Counted from the first letter of the stretch, positions 17,775 through 26,334 are shown. The stretch: 34,019 nucleotides of DNA from Actinomycetes bacterium (GCA_021794835.1 JAJYQA010000021.1:1-34019); one strand, 5' to 3'. Translations and numbers: made by a program. The notes: generated from the letters alone by a model not told the origin.

Positions 17775-19521
17775 CTCTCTCCCCCTCTTCTTCCACTTCT
17801 TCGTCAATCATTTGGCTTATAGCTGCACCCGGAACACCGCCAAGCATCTCGTCGATTGAAGTGCCCGGTGCGACCATTGGGAACACATTCTCTTCCCTTG
17901 CAACCATAAAATCTATCAGGATGGGCTCGCGAGACTCGATGGCCCCTTTTAAGGTCTTCTCGACATCCTCAATCTGGGTCACGCGAATACCTTTTACGCC
18001 GTAAGCCTCCGCCAACTTCACAAAATCGGGTGTACCAACATCAAGATCGCTCTGGGAGTACCTTCTGTTATAGAAAAGCTCCTGCCACTGGCGAATCATG
18101 CCCAGATACCGGTTATCTAAAATGGCGATTATAATCGGCAACTTGTTTGCCGCAACGGTCGCCAGCTCCTGTGAGACCATCTGGATACTCCCATCGCCAT
18201 CGATATCGACAACAACTGCATCCGGGCGACCGATCTGTGCGCCAACCGCCGCCGGCAGGCCAAATCCCATGGTGCCAAGCCCACCCGAGGATATAAAGCT
18301 TCTCGGTGTGTTGCATCTATAGAACTGAGCGGACCACATTTGATTCTGACCGACCCCAGTGGTCACTATCGTATCTTTACCTTTAGTTAGCTTGCTGATC
18401 ATCTCAATAACGTATTCCGGCCTGATCTGGCCATCTTGATGATAATGAAGCGGATACTTCGTCTTCCACTCTTTAATCATTGCGTGCCATCTGGACTTAT
18501 CGGCATACGGTTTGTCTATCTTATTAACCGCAGCAATCAAGTCTTTTAGGACTATCTTCGCGTCGCCGACGATCGGCAGATCGACCACAACGTTCTTGCT
18601 TATCTCTGCCGGGTCGATATCTATGTGGACGATCGTTGCGTGCGGCGCAAAAGTCGATATTTTGCCGGTTACGCGATCATCGAAGCGAACACCGACCGCA
18701 AGGATAAGGTCGCTGTCCATTATCGCGTAGTTGGCGTAACGCGTGCCGTGCATTCCGGGCATGCCGACCGATAGCGGATGATCATCCGGGAAAGCACCTT
18801 TACCCATTAAGGTCGTCGTGACCGGAGCCTCGAGTATCTCTGCGATATCCTTTAACTCCCTCCACGCCTCGGACTTGTTGATTCCGCCGCCGGCATAAAT
18901 AATCGGCTTCTCTGCTTTAGCCAGAAGCTTTGCCGCCTCTTTGATTTGCTTTGCATGGCCTTTGTAGACCGGCTTATATCCGGGGATAACCAAATCCTCC
19001 GGGTACTTGAAGTCTATCTCTGCTTTTGAAATATCGCTCGGTATATCGATCAAGACCGGCCCAGGTCTGCCTGATTTGGCAAGTGCAAATGCCTGCCTGA
19101 TTATGGTGGGCAGCTGATTAACATCTTTTACGAGGTAGTTATGCTTGGTTATCGGCAACGTAATACCGGTGATGTCGGCCTCCTGGAATGCGTCCGTTCC
19201 GAGTACGGTCGTCGCCACCTGTCCTGTAATGGCTACCATCGGAATGGAATCCATCCACGCGTTGGCTATACCGGTTACCAGGTTGGTAGCCCCTGGCCCG
19301 GACGTGACAAGGCAAACTCCTACCTTTCCGGTAGCCCTCGCATACGCATCCGCCGCATGGCCGGCACACTGCTCGTGTCTAACCAGAACGTGACGGATCG
19401 TCTTGCAATCGTAGAGAGCGTCGTAGATAGGCAGTACCACCCCACCTGGGTAGCCGAAGATTACGTCTACGCTCTCCCTCTCCAAACTCTTAATTAATGC
19501 TTCTGCTCCTGTCATACGCAT
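17740..19521 (-). CDS. ilvB: Acetolactate synthase, catalytic (large) subunit
   Basis: A 593-residue ThDP-dependent enzyme that makes 2-acetolactate from two pyruvates, or 2-acetohydroxybutyrate. The catalytic E50 lies in RHEQCAGHAADAYARA, the ThDP/Mg motif GDGS at 442-445 ends with ILDN (467-470), and VGVRFDDRVTG (276-286) belongs to the FAD-binding central domain. The usual QGAAHAADGYARA reads QCAGHAADAYARA here, a mild variation. ATG 19521 follows a full AGGAGGTGAT at ideal distance. The last 30 or so residues are acidic (EEVEEEGERDE), and their codons overlap ilvN. It follows ilvD by 30 bases. Confidence 0.95.
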   Translation of the reverse strand: MRMTGAEALIKSLERESVDVIFGYPGGVVLPIYDALYDCKTIRHVLVRHEQCAGHAADAYARATGKVGVCLVTSGPGATNLVTGIANAWMDSIPMVAITGQVATTVLGTDAFQEADITGITLPITKHNYLVKDVNQLPTIIRQAFALAKSGRPGPVLIDIPSDISKAEIDFKYPEDLVIPGYKPVYKGHAKQIKEAAKLLAKAEKPIIYAGGGINKSEAWRELKDIAEILEAPVTTTLMGKGAFPDDHPLSVGMPGMHGTRYANYAIMDSDLILAVGVRFDDRVTGKISTFAPHATIVHIDIDPAEISKNVVVDLPIVGDAKIVLKDLIAAVNKIDKPYADKSRWHAMIKEWKTKYPLHYHQDGQIRPEYVIEMISKLTKGKDTIVTTGVGQNQMWSAQFYRCNTPRSFISSGGLGTMGFGLPAAVGAQIGRPDAVVVDIDGDGSIQMVSQELATVAANKLPIIIAILDNRYLGMIRQWQELFYNRRYSQSDLDVGTPDFVKLAEAYGVKGIRVTQIEDVEKTLKGAIESREPILIDFMVAREENVFPMVAPGTSIDEMLGGVPGAAISQMIDEEVEEEGERDETYPVGTRGK

Positions 19522-19551
19522 TCACATCACCTCCTGGATAATTAATGGCTC

Positions 19552-21216
19552 CTACTCTATAATGGCGCCTTTTGCGGCGGACGAGACCGTCCGCGCATAA
19601 AGGGCGAGATAGCCTTTTTTGATTTTAAGCTCTGGTACACGCCAGTTTCTCAACCTGTCCTCTATCTCATAATCGGACAACTTCACGTTTAACTTTCTAC
19701 CTGGGATATCAATTTCTATGGTATCGCCATCTTTAAGAGCCGCTATCGGGCCTCTCTCTTGCGCCTCGGGGGATATATGGCCGATTGCCGCACCCCTGGT
19801 GCCTCCCGAGAAACGCCCATCGGTTATAAGGGCAACTTTATCATCCAGCCCCATGCCGGCAAGAGCCGACGTTGCGGTGAGCATCTCACGCATCCCCGGG
19901 CCACCCTTTGGCCCCTCATAGCGGATGATTACGACGTCACCCGGCTTGATTTTATTTCCAAGAATCGCTCTTGTTGCCACATCCTCACTATTAAACACCT
20001 TAGCAGCTCCGGAGTGCTTAAGCATGCTCTCTTTTACCGCCGATTGTTTAACAACCGCACCGTCCGGCGCAAGGTTGCCAAAGAGTATCGCAAGGCCACC
20101 CGTCTTTGAGTACGGTTTATCAAGCGGACGGATAACATCTTTGTTTAGAACCTTTATGCCTTTCAAGTTTTGGGCAAGTGTCTTGCCGGTTACCGTCATA
20201 ACACCTGTGTTAAGATGTTTGCCTGTATTTAACTCGGACATGACGGCCATGATGCCGCCTGCCAAGTAAAGATCTTCAAGATGATGATGGCCCGCCGGAC
20301 TTATTTTGCAAAGATTCGGCGTATTTAAGCTGATCTTGTCCACTGCATTGAGGTCGAATTTGACCCCTATTTCGTGGGCGATAGCCGCAAGGTGGAGCAC
20401 GGTGTTTGTTGAACCACCCAGGGCCATATCAACGGTTAGCGCGTTATTAAATGATTTCTCGGTCATGATTTTATCCGGCGTTATGTCCTTCCCCAATAGA
20501 TTCATAACCGCCACACCGGCCTGTTTAGCAAGCCTGATCCTCTCGGAGAACGGGGCCGGTATGGTACCGTTGCCCGGCAGCCCTATACCTAAAGCCTCGG
20601 TCAGGCAGTTCATTGTGTTTGCGGTAAACATACCGGCGCACGACCCGCATGTTGGGCAGGCGCAAGACTCAAACTCGTTTAGCTCTTCTTTGGTCATCTT
20701 GCCTGCAGTGGTAGCCCCTACCGCCTCAAAAACACTGATGAGGTCGATCTCTTTACCCCGGTATTTGCCGGCAAGCATCGGGCCGCCGCTTACAACTACG
20801 GTCGGTATGTTAATCCGGGCTGCCGCCATCAGCATACCCGGTATTACTTTATCGCAGCTCGGGATGAGGACAAGCGCGTCAAAGCGATGGGCCTCAACAG
20901 TAAGCTCAACGGAATCCGCGATAATCTCTCTACTTGGAAGCGAATACTTCATACCGGCATGATTCATCGCGATGCCATCACAGACACCGATCGTTGAAAA
21001 CTCAAAAGGCGTCCCCCCGGACATGCGTATGCCAGCTTTTACGGCCTCCGCAATCTTATCCAGGTGTATGTGACCCGGTATTATATCGTTTGCCGAGTTT
21101 GCAACTCCAATTAAGGGACGACGGATTTCCTCGTCCGTCAAACCAGTAGCTTTCAGTAGCGACCTGTGCGGTGCTCTTACTACCCCTTTTTTAACCTCAT
21201 CACTTCTGTACGCCAT
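19552..21216 (-). CDS. ilvD: Dihydroxyacid dehydratase
   Basis: A 554-residue iron-sulphur enzyme that dehydrates dihydroxyisovalerate and dihydroxymethylvalerate to the 2-oxoacids. Cluster cysteines are C121 (PSCDKVIPG) and C193 ([18 protein letters not shown]). The third position used by the [2Fe-2S] plant-type enzymes is glycine (IPGHIHL at 46-52), so this is the E. coli/Bacillus-like branch. The C-terminal swivel domain has [22 protein letters not shown] 21216 follows CCGGAGG. It is the first gene after the T-box leader and so should respond most directly to the sensed tRNA. Confidence 0.95.
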   Translation of the reverse strand: MAYRSDEVKKGVVRAPHRSLLKATGLTDEEIRRPLIGVANSANDIIPGHIHLDKIAEAVKAGIRMSGGTPFEFSTIGVCDGIAMNHAGMKYSLPSREIIADSVELTVEAHRFDALVLIPSCDKVIPGMLMAAARINIPTVVVSGGPMLAGKYRGKEIDLISVFEAVGATTAGKMTKEELNEFESCACPTCGSCAGMFTANTMNCLTEALGIGLPGNGTIPAPFSERIRLAKQAGVAVMNLLGKDITPDKIMTEKSFNNALTVDMALGGSTNTVLHLAAIAHEIGVKFDLNAVDKISLNTPNLCKISPAGHHHLEDLYLAGGIMAVMSELNTGKHLNTGVMTVTGKTLAQNLKGIKVLNKDVIRPLDKPYSKTGGLAILFGNLAPDGAVVKQSAVKESMLKHSGAAKVFNSEDVATRAILGNKIKPGDVVIIRYEGPKGGPGMREMLTATSALAGMGLDDKVALITDGRFSGGTRGAAIGHISPEAQERGPIAALKDGDTIEIDIPGRKLNVKLSDYEIEDRLRNWRVPELKIKKGYLALYARTVSSAAKGAIIE

Positions 21217-21250
21217 AGAAACCTCCGGTTTCGTTCATTATTCATAAAAT

Positions 21251-21284
21251 AAAAAAAGCCTCTCAATCCCAATGGAACGAGAGG
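21251..21284 (-). terminator. T-box leader terminator
   Basis: On the minus strand CCTCTC (21284-21279) pairs with GAGAGG (21264-21259) around a 14-base loop. A run of seven T residues follows (21257-21251). It stands directly after the T-box sequence and 34 bases before the ilvD ATG, as required for tRNA-controlled attenuation. Confidence 0.9.
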
Positions 21285-21557
21285 ATTCTCACGCGGTACC
21301 ACCCAAATTCAGCAAGGCCAGCTATCAATTAGAGCATATCAGGCCTGCTGCTCTTATCGCCCGTAACGTGGGCCACGGACCAAACTACTTGGCATTTCTG
21401 CTGTTCAGATGGCCAGCTCCAGGGCGACATTCAACTTACATCCTATACCGGCTTCTCACCACCCCCGGCTCGCTCAAATAGTAAGAAAGTTTACTACTCC
21501 CCTTCATAGCCTTTATCCTTTGTAAGCAATTGCATTTTCCCTGCTCGGAGAATATTA
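21251..21557 (-). ncRNA. T-box leader upstream of ilvD (branched-chain aa tRNA sensor)
   Basis: The minus strand carries the canonical T-box TGGGTGGTACCGCG (21305-21292) followed by the terminator. Upstream are Stem I landmarks: the AGTA bulge region in GGGGAGTAGTAAA, a GAGCGAGCCGGGGGTGGTG distal-loop region, and TTGAATGTCGCCCTGGAGC, where the specifier is expected. The most sensible specifier codon is GTC (21428-21426) followed by a purine, pointing to valyl-tRNA; this is by-eye alignment and less sure than the T-box itself. Uncharged tRNA would stabilise the antiterminator and let the ilv-leu-ser operon be transcribed. Confidence 0.93.
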
Positions 21558-21563
21558 GATGGA

Positions 21564-21592
21564 ATTATACAGAACGCATGCTTGGGTGTCAA
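21564..21592 (-). promoter_or_regulatory. Consensus sigma-70 promoter of the ilv operon
   Basis: On the minus strand TTGACA (21592-21587) and TATAAT (21569-21564) are both perfect matches, with a 17-base spacer. Transcription should start near 21557, at the beginning of the T-box leader. Confidence 0.9.
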
Positions 21593-21652
21593 GATACTTT
21601 TCACAGTTGCGCCTTCCGTAAGTAGTTCATAGATAATTTGCGTCGTAGAAGC

Positions 21653-21838
21653 TTATTTTACCTCTACTTTTTCAACTTGCTGCTCTTTCTCTTCCTCTTT
21701 ACCCTCGGATGCCTGCTTAAGTGATTTTATGCCCTCGCCAATTGCCTTTCCAATCTCGGGTATCCTTTTTGGGCCGAATATCACTAAGACAACGACTAAA
21801 ACTATAATCCAGTGCATAGGTGATAGGCCGCCAAACAT
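21653..21838 (-). CDS. tatA: Sec-independent protein translocase TatA
   Basis: A 61-residue protein with the TatA/E plan: a short N-terminus, one transmembrane helix (about 9-20), the FGPKRIPEIGKAIGEGI hinge and amphipathic helix, and a charged tail (EGKEEEKEQQVEKVEVK). It forms the pore of the twin-arginine pathway. No TatC is in the window. ATG 21838 follows AAGGAGAT. It appears to be a single gene with its own promoter between the second leu-like set and the T-box. Confidence 0.93.
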   Translation of the reverse strand: MFGGLSPMHWIIVLVVVLVIFGPKRIPEIGKAIGEGIKSLKQASEGKEEEKEQQVEKVEVK

Positions 21839-21872
21839 GGTTACAACATCTCCTTTTTATAAGCTGTACCAA

Positions 21873-21900
21873 TTTATATAATAATATCACCAATTCTCAA
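21873..21900 (-). promoter_or_regulatory. Likely tatA promoter
   Basis: TTGAGA (21900-21895) and TATAAA (21878-21873) stand 16 bases apart on the minus strand, each matching consensus at five of six positions. They lie 35 to 60 bases upstream of the tatA start. Confidence 0.5.
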
Positions 21901-21951
21901 GTTTATCTACCAGGCTGGCGCATAATGATGCTTAATTCGTAATTTTTGAAA

Positions 21952-23013
21952 TTATCCGGTTATTTTATTAATAATCGCGTCCGCCATGCCGGATGTCGTG
22001 GCAGTGCCGCCCAGGTCGTAGGTTACATGTTTTCCCTCGGCAATAACATCGCGAGTTGCGTTGAATACTTTGTCCGCCGCTTCTCTTTCGCCGATGTGCT
22101 TTAACATCAAGACGCTTGTTAAGATAAGCGCGCTCGGGTTGACCTTATTCTGGCCAGCATATTTTGGCGCGCTCCCGTGAACCGGCTCAAAGACCGCGTG
22201 CTCCTCACCGATATTTGCGCCAGGGACCATACCAAGGCCTCCAACAAGACCTGCACAAAGGTCGCTTAAGATATCACCATAGAGATTAGGGCAAACCAAC
22301 ACGTCATACAGCTCGGGCTTTTGCACAAGTTGCATGCACATGTTATCAACTATCCTGTCCTCGGTCTCGATATCCGGATACCTTTCGCCGATTTCCCTTG
22401 ACACGCGAAGAAACAATCCATCGGTGTGCTTCATTATGTTTGCCTTATGAACGGCGGTTACTTTCTTGCGACCTTCACGGCGCGCGTAATCGTACGCGAA
22501 CCTAACGATGCGCTCGGTGCCACTAATCGAGATAGGCTTTATACTTATGCCGGCGTCTTCGAAGCGCATCTTGGCCCCGTGAGCTTTTAGAAAACCAATC
22601 AGCTCTATGGCGTCTTTGCTACCCTCTTCAAACTCAATACCCGCATATAGGTCCTCGGTGTTTTCGCGAACGATTACCAGATCGATATTGTCGTAGCGGC
22701 TCTTAACGCCCTTTAGGCTGTAGATGGGCCTTAAGTTTACGTAAAGATCAAGCTCTTTGCGGAGGGCAACATTTACACTTCTAAAGCCGCTACCCACCGG
22801 TGTCGTGATCGGGCCCTTGATGGCAACTTTATTCCTTTTTATCGACTCAAGGACGTGGTCGGGGAGTGGGGTGCCGTATTTATCCATAACATCGGCACCG
22901 GCCTCCTGTATGTCCCATTCAATTTTGACACCGGTTGATTCAACCACGCGGCGCATCGCCTCTGATATCTCCGAACCGATCCCATCGCCGGGGATCATAG
23001 TAATCGTGTGCAC
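21952..23013 (-). CDS. Isocitrate dehydrogenase-type beta-decarboxylating dehydrogenase
   Basis: A 353-residue paralogue of LeuB. The substrate loop reads [19 protein letters not shown] (78-96), giving S79, N81 and R85 in the S-x-N-x-x-L-R pattern of isocitrate dehydrogenases. As I recall, isopropylmalate and Thermus homoisocitrate enzymes lack this Ser-x-Asn. [13 protein letters not shown] (115-127), K190 and NLYGDILSD (243-251) complete the active site. K284-Y285 in [10 protein letters not shown] match the NADP-binding pair of E. coli isocitrate dehydrogenase. GTG 23013 has GGAGGG upstream. It ends the four-gene set with the LeuD-like, LeuC-like and NifV-like genes. Its expected product is 2-oxoglutarate; homoisocitrate oxidation is the main alternative. 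Confidence 0.88.
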   Translation of the reverse strand: MHTITMIPGDGIGSEISEAMRRVVESTGVKIEWDIQEAGADVMDKYGTPLPDHVLESIKRNKVAIKGPITTPVGSGFRSVNVALRKELDLYVNLRPIYSLKGVKSRYDNIDLVIVRENTEDLYAGIEFEEGSKDAIELIGFLKAHGAKMRFEDAGISIKPISISGTERIVRFAYDYARREGRKKVTAVHKANIMKHTDGLFLRVSREIGERYPDIETEDRIVDNMCMQLVQKPELYDVLVCPNLYGDILSDLCAGLVGGLGMVPGANIGEEHAVFEPVHGSAPKYAGQNKVNPSALILTSVLMLKHIGEREAADKVFNATRDVIAEGKHVTYDLGGTATTSGMADAIINKITG

Positions 23014-23031
23014 TATCGGTTCCCTCCAGAC

Positions 23032-23535
23032 CTATACATCCAGGGCAAATCCGCCATGCTTGTGGAAATGCTCCAAAAGACCGCCATCGTTTAGTATCTT
23101 AATCATGACATCGGGAAGCGGTTTTGCTGTAATACTTACGCCTTTGGTGAGATTTTTAATTTCGCCCTTACCTACATCAACCTCTAGCTCGTCACCCTGG
23201 TCGATTTGGGTGGTATCGCAGATAAGTACCGGCAATCCCACATTGATGGCGTTGCGGTAGAAGATACGCGCAAATGATTGGGCAAGAACCGCACCGACAC
23301 CGGCAAGTTTAATAATGGTTGGTGCGTGCTCGCGGCTTGAGCCCAAACCGAAGTTTTTGCCGCCCACAACGAAGTCGCCGGGTTTCACCTTTTTCGCGAA
23401 CTCCGGGTCGGCATCCTCAAGCACATGCTTTGCAAGTTCCGGTAGGTTAGTCCTTAAGTGAAACAACCTCCCCGGGGCTATATGATCTGTACTTATACTA
23501 TCTCCAAATTTGAACGCTTTACCTTTGATTTGCAT
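23032..23535 (-). CDS. Aconitase/homoaconitase-type small subunit (LeuD-like)
   Basis: A 167-residue swivel-domain subunit, paralogous to LeuD. Instead of [13 protein letters not shown] it reads STDHIAPGRLFHLRT (15-29). The STDHI element recalls aconitase (TTDHISPAG), and R28 stands where archaeal homoaconitase small subunits have the Arg of their YLRT loop. The [10 protein letters not shown] motif (63-72) is present. These changes favour a tricarboxylate substrate such as aconitate or homoaconitate over isopropylmalate. ATG 23535 is preceded by GGAGG. A 20-base-pair hairpin separates it from the large-subunit gene upstream, and the dehydrogenase begins 18 bases after its stop. Confidence 0.87.
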   Translation of the reverse strand: MQIKGKAFKFGDSISTDHIAPGRLFHLRTNLPELAKHVLEDADPEFAKKVKPGDFVVGGKNFGLGSSREHAPTIIKLAGVGAVLAQSFARIFYRNAINVGLPVLICDTTQIDQGDELEVDVGKGEIKNLTKGVSITAKPLPDVMIKILNDGGLLEHFHKHGGFALDV

Positions 23536-23553
23536 TTAATCCTCCGTAATTGG

Positions 23554-23605
23554 GGGGACGTTCCTGAATAACTGAATAACTTCCAAGTTATTTAGGAACG
23601 TCCCC
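23554..23605 (-). repeat. 20-bp near-perfect hairpin between the aconitase-type subunits
   Basis: GGGGACGTTCCTGAATAACT (23554-23573) is complementary to 23586-23605 at all 20 positions if one G-U pair is allowed. The loop is 12 bases. It starts five bases after the large-subunit stop. No U-tract follows, so it is a structural or mobile REP-like element rather than a terminator. Confidence 0.85.
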
Positions 23606-23610
23606 GGGCT

Positions 23611-24864
23611 CTAGAGATATTTCCTTGGGTCGGCAATTGCTCCCTCGATTGCAGCAGCGGCTGCAACTGCAGGCGAGCCAAGGTAAATAAACCCTTCGGG
23701 GTTTCCCATCCTGCCCTTGAAATTCCTGTTTTGGGTAGCCAGGCAGGCCTCGCCATCTCCCAGTATACCGGCATGAACGCCGACGCACGCGGCGCAGCCG
23801 GGGTTAATTACCGCCGCACCGGCCGCGATTAGTTTTGCTATCAATCCCTCTTCAATGGCTTTCAGATAAACATCGCGCGATGCCGGGCAGACCAGAAGCC
23901 TGGTGTTGGGGTGGCGCGACCTTCCTTCAAGCATCTTGGCAGCAATTCTTAAATCCTCAATGCGACCGTTGGTGCAGGTTCCAATAAGTACCTGATCGAT
24001 TTTAGTGCCCGCAATATTCTCTATGGTCTTAGTGTTATCAACTGTGTGCGGGCAGGAGATAGTCGACTCAAGCTCGGACACGTCTATCTCAAAAACCCGC
24101 TCATAAGTTGCATCGGGATCGGCTGCGATCGGGCGCCACTTATCTCCGCGGCCCCTCTCCTCAAGGTATTTCCTGGTTGTCTCATCGGATGCAAAAAGCC
24201 CGGCTTTTGCGCCCGCCTCAACGGCCATGTTGGCAAGAGTAAACCTGCCCGACATATCCATCGCATCAATAGTCGGGCCGCAGAACTCAAGTGCTTTATA
24301 TGTTGCCCCATCAGCACCGATCATTCCTATAAAATGAAGGATTAAATCCTTCGGATAAACACCTTTCTTAAACCCGCCGGTAACATAGACCTTAAATGTC
24401 TCGGGAACCCTAAGCCACGTTTTACCCGATGCAATGCCGATCGCCACATCGGTCGATCCCATACCTGTGGCAAAAGCACCTAAAGCACCGGCGGTACATG
24501 TATGCGAGTCCGCACCTATTAAAACCTCACCCGGGTTCATGTAGTCTTCAACCATCCGCTGATGACAAACACCCTCGTTAACATCAGAGAGGATTGCCCC
24601 CGTCCTCGTTGCAAAGTCACGCAGGATTTTGTGGGCGTTTGAGAGCTCTTTTCTCGGGCTCGGCGCCGCATGGTCAATAAAAAGTACCGTGCGTTCCGGT
24701 CTTGCAGCTTTCTCCATACCTAACTTCTGCAGCTGCTGGACCGCGAGCGGGCCGGTACCATCCTGGAGAAGAGCCGCATCGATATCGGCTACTACTATAT
24801 CTCCGGCATAGGCGCCGGTTCCGCTATGCTCGCTTAGTATTTTTTCAGCAATTGTCTTACTCAA
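23611..24864 (-). CDS. Aconitase/homoaconitase-type large subunit (LeuC-like)
   Basis: A 417-residue iron-sulphur subunit, paralogous to LeuC at 10098. Cluster ligands are C297 (GTCTNGR), C357 and C360 (NPGCAACVGVHAG); DSHTCTAGALGAFATGMG begins at 119. It differs from the leucine enzyme in QDGTGPLA (34-41) versus SNDITAPIA, and in the AAPSPRKELSNAH region. TTG 24864 overlaps the stop of the NifV-like gene by eight bases, so the two are translationally coupled. With the LeuD-like subunit it should dehydrate and rehydrate the product of the NifV-like synthase. Automatic annotation as a second isopropylmalate dehydratase would probably be wrong. Confidence 0.88.
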   Translation of the reverse strand: MSKTIAEKILSEHSGTGAYAGDIVVADIDAALLQDGTGPLAVQQLQKLGMEKAARPERTVLFIDHAAPSPRKELSNAHKILRDFATRTGAILSDVNEGVCHQRMVEDYMNPGEVLIGADSHTCTAGALGAFATGMGSTDVAIGIASGKTWLRVPETFKVYVTGGFKKGVYPKDLILHFIGMIGADGATYKALEFCGPTIDAMDMSGRFTLANMAVEAGAKAGLFASDETTRKYLEERGRGDKWRPIAADPDATYERVFEIDVSELESTISCPHTVDNTKTIENIAGTKIDQVLIGTCTNGRIEDLRIAAKMLEGRSRHPNTRLLVCPASRDVYLKAIEEGLIAKLIAAGAAVINPGCAACVGVHAGILGDGEACLATQNRNFKGRMGNPEGFIYLGSPAVAAAAAIEGAIADPRKYL

Positions 24865-26065
24865 CGCGTGACGAGACCTCCTTTCCCGTCTTGCGCATAT
24901 AATCCTGGTAGATATACACTAACTCTTTATCAAAGAGAGAACGCTTTAATTCTATAGCAATCCTTCTTACCTCGGTAAGTATATCCTGAGCTGCAATCGG
25001 GTCTAGCTCCACGCCAAATTCCTTAAACTTGTTTACAATCGCCGCCGAGCCAGAATGCTTGCCTATGACAAGCTGACGCTGCAAACCCACTTCCTCTGGC
25101 GAGAAAACCTCGTAAGTCTTGGGATTTTTAATAATACCGTCGGCATGGATACCGGACTCATGGGCAAAAACATTCGTTCCGACGATCGCTTTCCAGATCG
25201 GGACAGTTCTAGCCGACGCCCTTGCAACATACTCGGATAATTCACGGAACATCTCAGTCTTAAAACCAAGATCAGTGTGGCCCACATATTTCATCGCCAT
25301 GACGACCTCTTCGAGAGCGGCGTTACCCGCACGCTCACCAAGACCGTTTACCGTAGTATTAACCCAAGTCGCTCCGGCTTTGATACCCGCAAGAGCGTTT
25401 GCGGTTGCCATACCAAAATCATTGTGAGTGTGCATTTCTATATCGATACCGGTCGCCAGTTTAAACTTTCTGATCACGGTAAATGTCTGGAAGGGGTCAA
25501 GAATACCGATGGTATCGCAGAAACGTATGCGGTCCGCTCCGGCTTCTTTAGCGGCAATGCCGAATTCGACCATGTAATCGAAATCAGCGCGCGAGCCGTC
25601 CTCAGCGTTAACCGAAACATAAAGACCATGCTCCTTGGCAAATTTAACCGATTTAACGACGCTATCGATAACCCACTGGCGGTCTTTTTTTAGTTTGTGG
25701 TCGATATGAATATCGGAGGTAGCAATAGAGATTGCAACGGCATCAACGCCGCAATCTATAGAGTGCTGGATATCACTGATAACTGCCCGATTCCAACCAA
25801 GAACGCTTGCCCGAAGGCCAAGGCTTGCAATTTCCTTAATAACCGCCTTCTCATCGCCGCCCATAGCCGGAATACCGGCCTCGATCTGAGCCACACCAAC
25901 CTGGTCAAGCAATTGTGCTATCCTTATTTTCTCATGATTTGAGAAAACAACACCCGCCGTCTGCTCGCCGTCACGCAGGGTAGTGTCATCAATTTTAGTC
26001 TGCGATGGATCAATGTCAGCATAAGAATGCTGAAGGTCAAAGCTATCTAATTTCTTATCAACCAA
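24857..26065 (-). CDS. NifV-like synthase (homocitrate synthase or Re-citrate synthase)
   Basis: A member of the isopropylmalate synthase superfamily. The start is TTG 26065 with TTTGGAGGT six bases upstream (402 residues); the frame to 26101 lacks an SD. IDDTTLRDGEQTAG (25-38), EAGIPAMGGDE (62-72) and HTHNDFGMA (212-220) are NifV/homocitrate-synthase motifs. There is no LeuA regulatory domain. Re-citrate synthase of clostridia and Dehalococcoides belongs to this same branch. The downstream aconitase-type subunits and isocitrate-type dehydrogenase favour oxaloacetate as acceptor, giving citrate. Homocitrate for lysine is the alternative, but no lysW or other lys gene is nearby, and no nif gene is in the window. 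Confidence 0.85.
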   Translation of the reverse strand: MVDKKLDSFDLQHSYADIDPSQTKIDDTTLRDGEQTAGVVFSNHEKIRIAQLLDQVGVAQIEAGIPAMGGDEKAVIKEIASLGLRASVLGWNRAVISDIQHSIDCGVDAVAISIATSDIHIDHKLKKDRQWVIDSVVKSVKFAKEHGLYVSVNAEDGSRADFDYMVEFGIAAKEAGADRIRFCDTIGILDPFQTFTVIRKFKLATGIDIEMHTHNDFGMATANALAGIKAGATWVNTTVNGLGERAGNAALEEVVMAMKYVGHTDLGFKTEMFRELSEYVARASARTVPIWKAIVGTNVFAHESGIHADGIIKNPKTYEVFSPEEVGLQRQLVIGKHSGSAAIVNKFKEFGVELDPIAAQDILTEVRRIAIELKRSLFDKELVYIYQDYMRKTGKEVSSRVE

Positions 26066-26138
26066 GGTACTACCTCCAAATATATATAAATTAAAGTTCA
26101 TTGTTGGAATATATTGCTAAATATAACCGTAGACTCTT

Positions 26139-26168
26139 ATTTTAGAGTAAAAACGAGGGTTAAGGCAA
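26139..26168 (-). promoter_or_regulatory. Possible promoter of the NifV-like operon
   Basis: TTGCCT (26168-26163) and TAAAAT (26144-26139) are 18 bases apart on the minus strand. The -10 lies inside the 16-base palindrome ACTCTTATTTTAGAGT (26133-26148), which could be an operator. Confidence 0.4.
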
Positions 26169-26230
26169 GAACTATTGTTCGATAGTTGGATAGCGCCGCA
26201 GTTAGTACCATTTCATCCATACCGTAGAAT

Positions 26231-26334
26231 GCCCGATAATCGGGCAACTACATTTTTCCGATTCACCCATTCACCGACTCACCGATTCACCGGTTTTTAA
26301 TCCGATGTTCGAAGTTCGCAATTCGAAATTCCCA
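26231..26334 (-). repeat. Dispersed repeat with GCCCGAT hairpin, copy 3 (slipin 3' end)
   Basis: Directly after the slipin stop the minus strand reads AATTTCGAATTGCGAAC and CTTCGAACATCGG, then a TTAAA module, then about four GGTGAATCGG-like units, then ATGTAGTT and the hairpin GCCCGATAATCGGGC (26231-26245). It shares this order with the region after ilvN. Confidence 0.75.

Noticed and set aside
20306-20962. 218-codon plus-strand frame opposite ilvD
   Set aside because: Antisense to a well-conserved gene; the low-complexity composition follows from ilvD codon usage.
22757-23260. 167-codon plus-strand frame across the dehydrogenase and LeuD-like genes
   Set aside because: It spans two real genes on the other strand and has no domain.
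23611-24864. Second leuC for leucine synthesis
   Set aside because: A complete leuCD is already in the leucine operon, and motif differences plus neighbours favour a tricarboxylate substrate.
24857-26065. Nitrogenase homocitrate synthase (nifV proper)
   Set aside because: No nif genes are present, and the following genes consume the product, which a nitrogenase cofactor role does not need.
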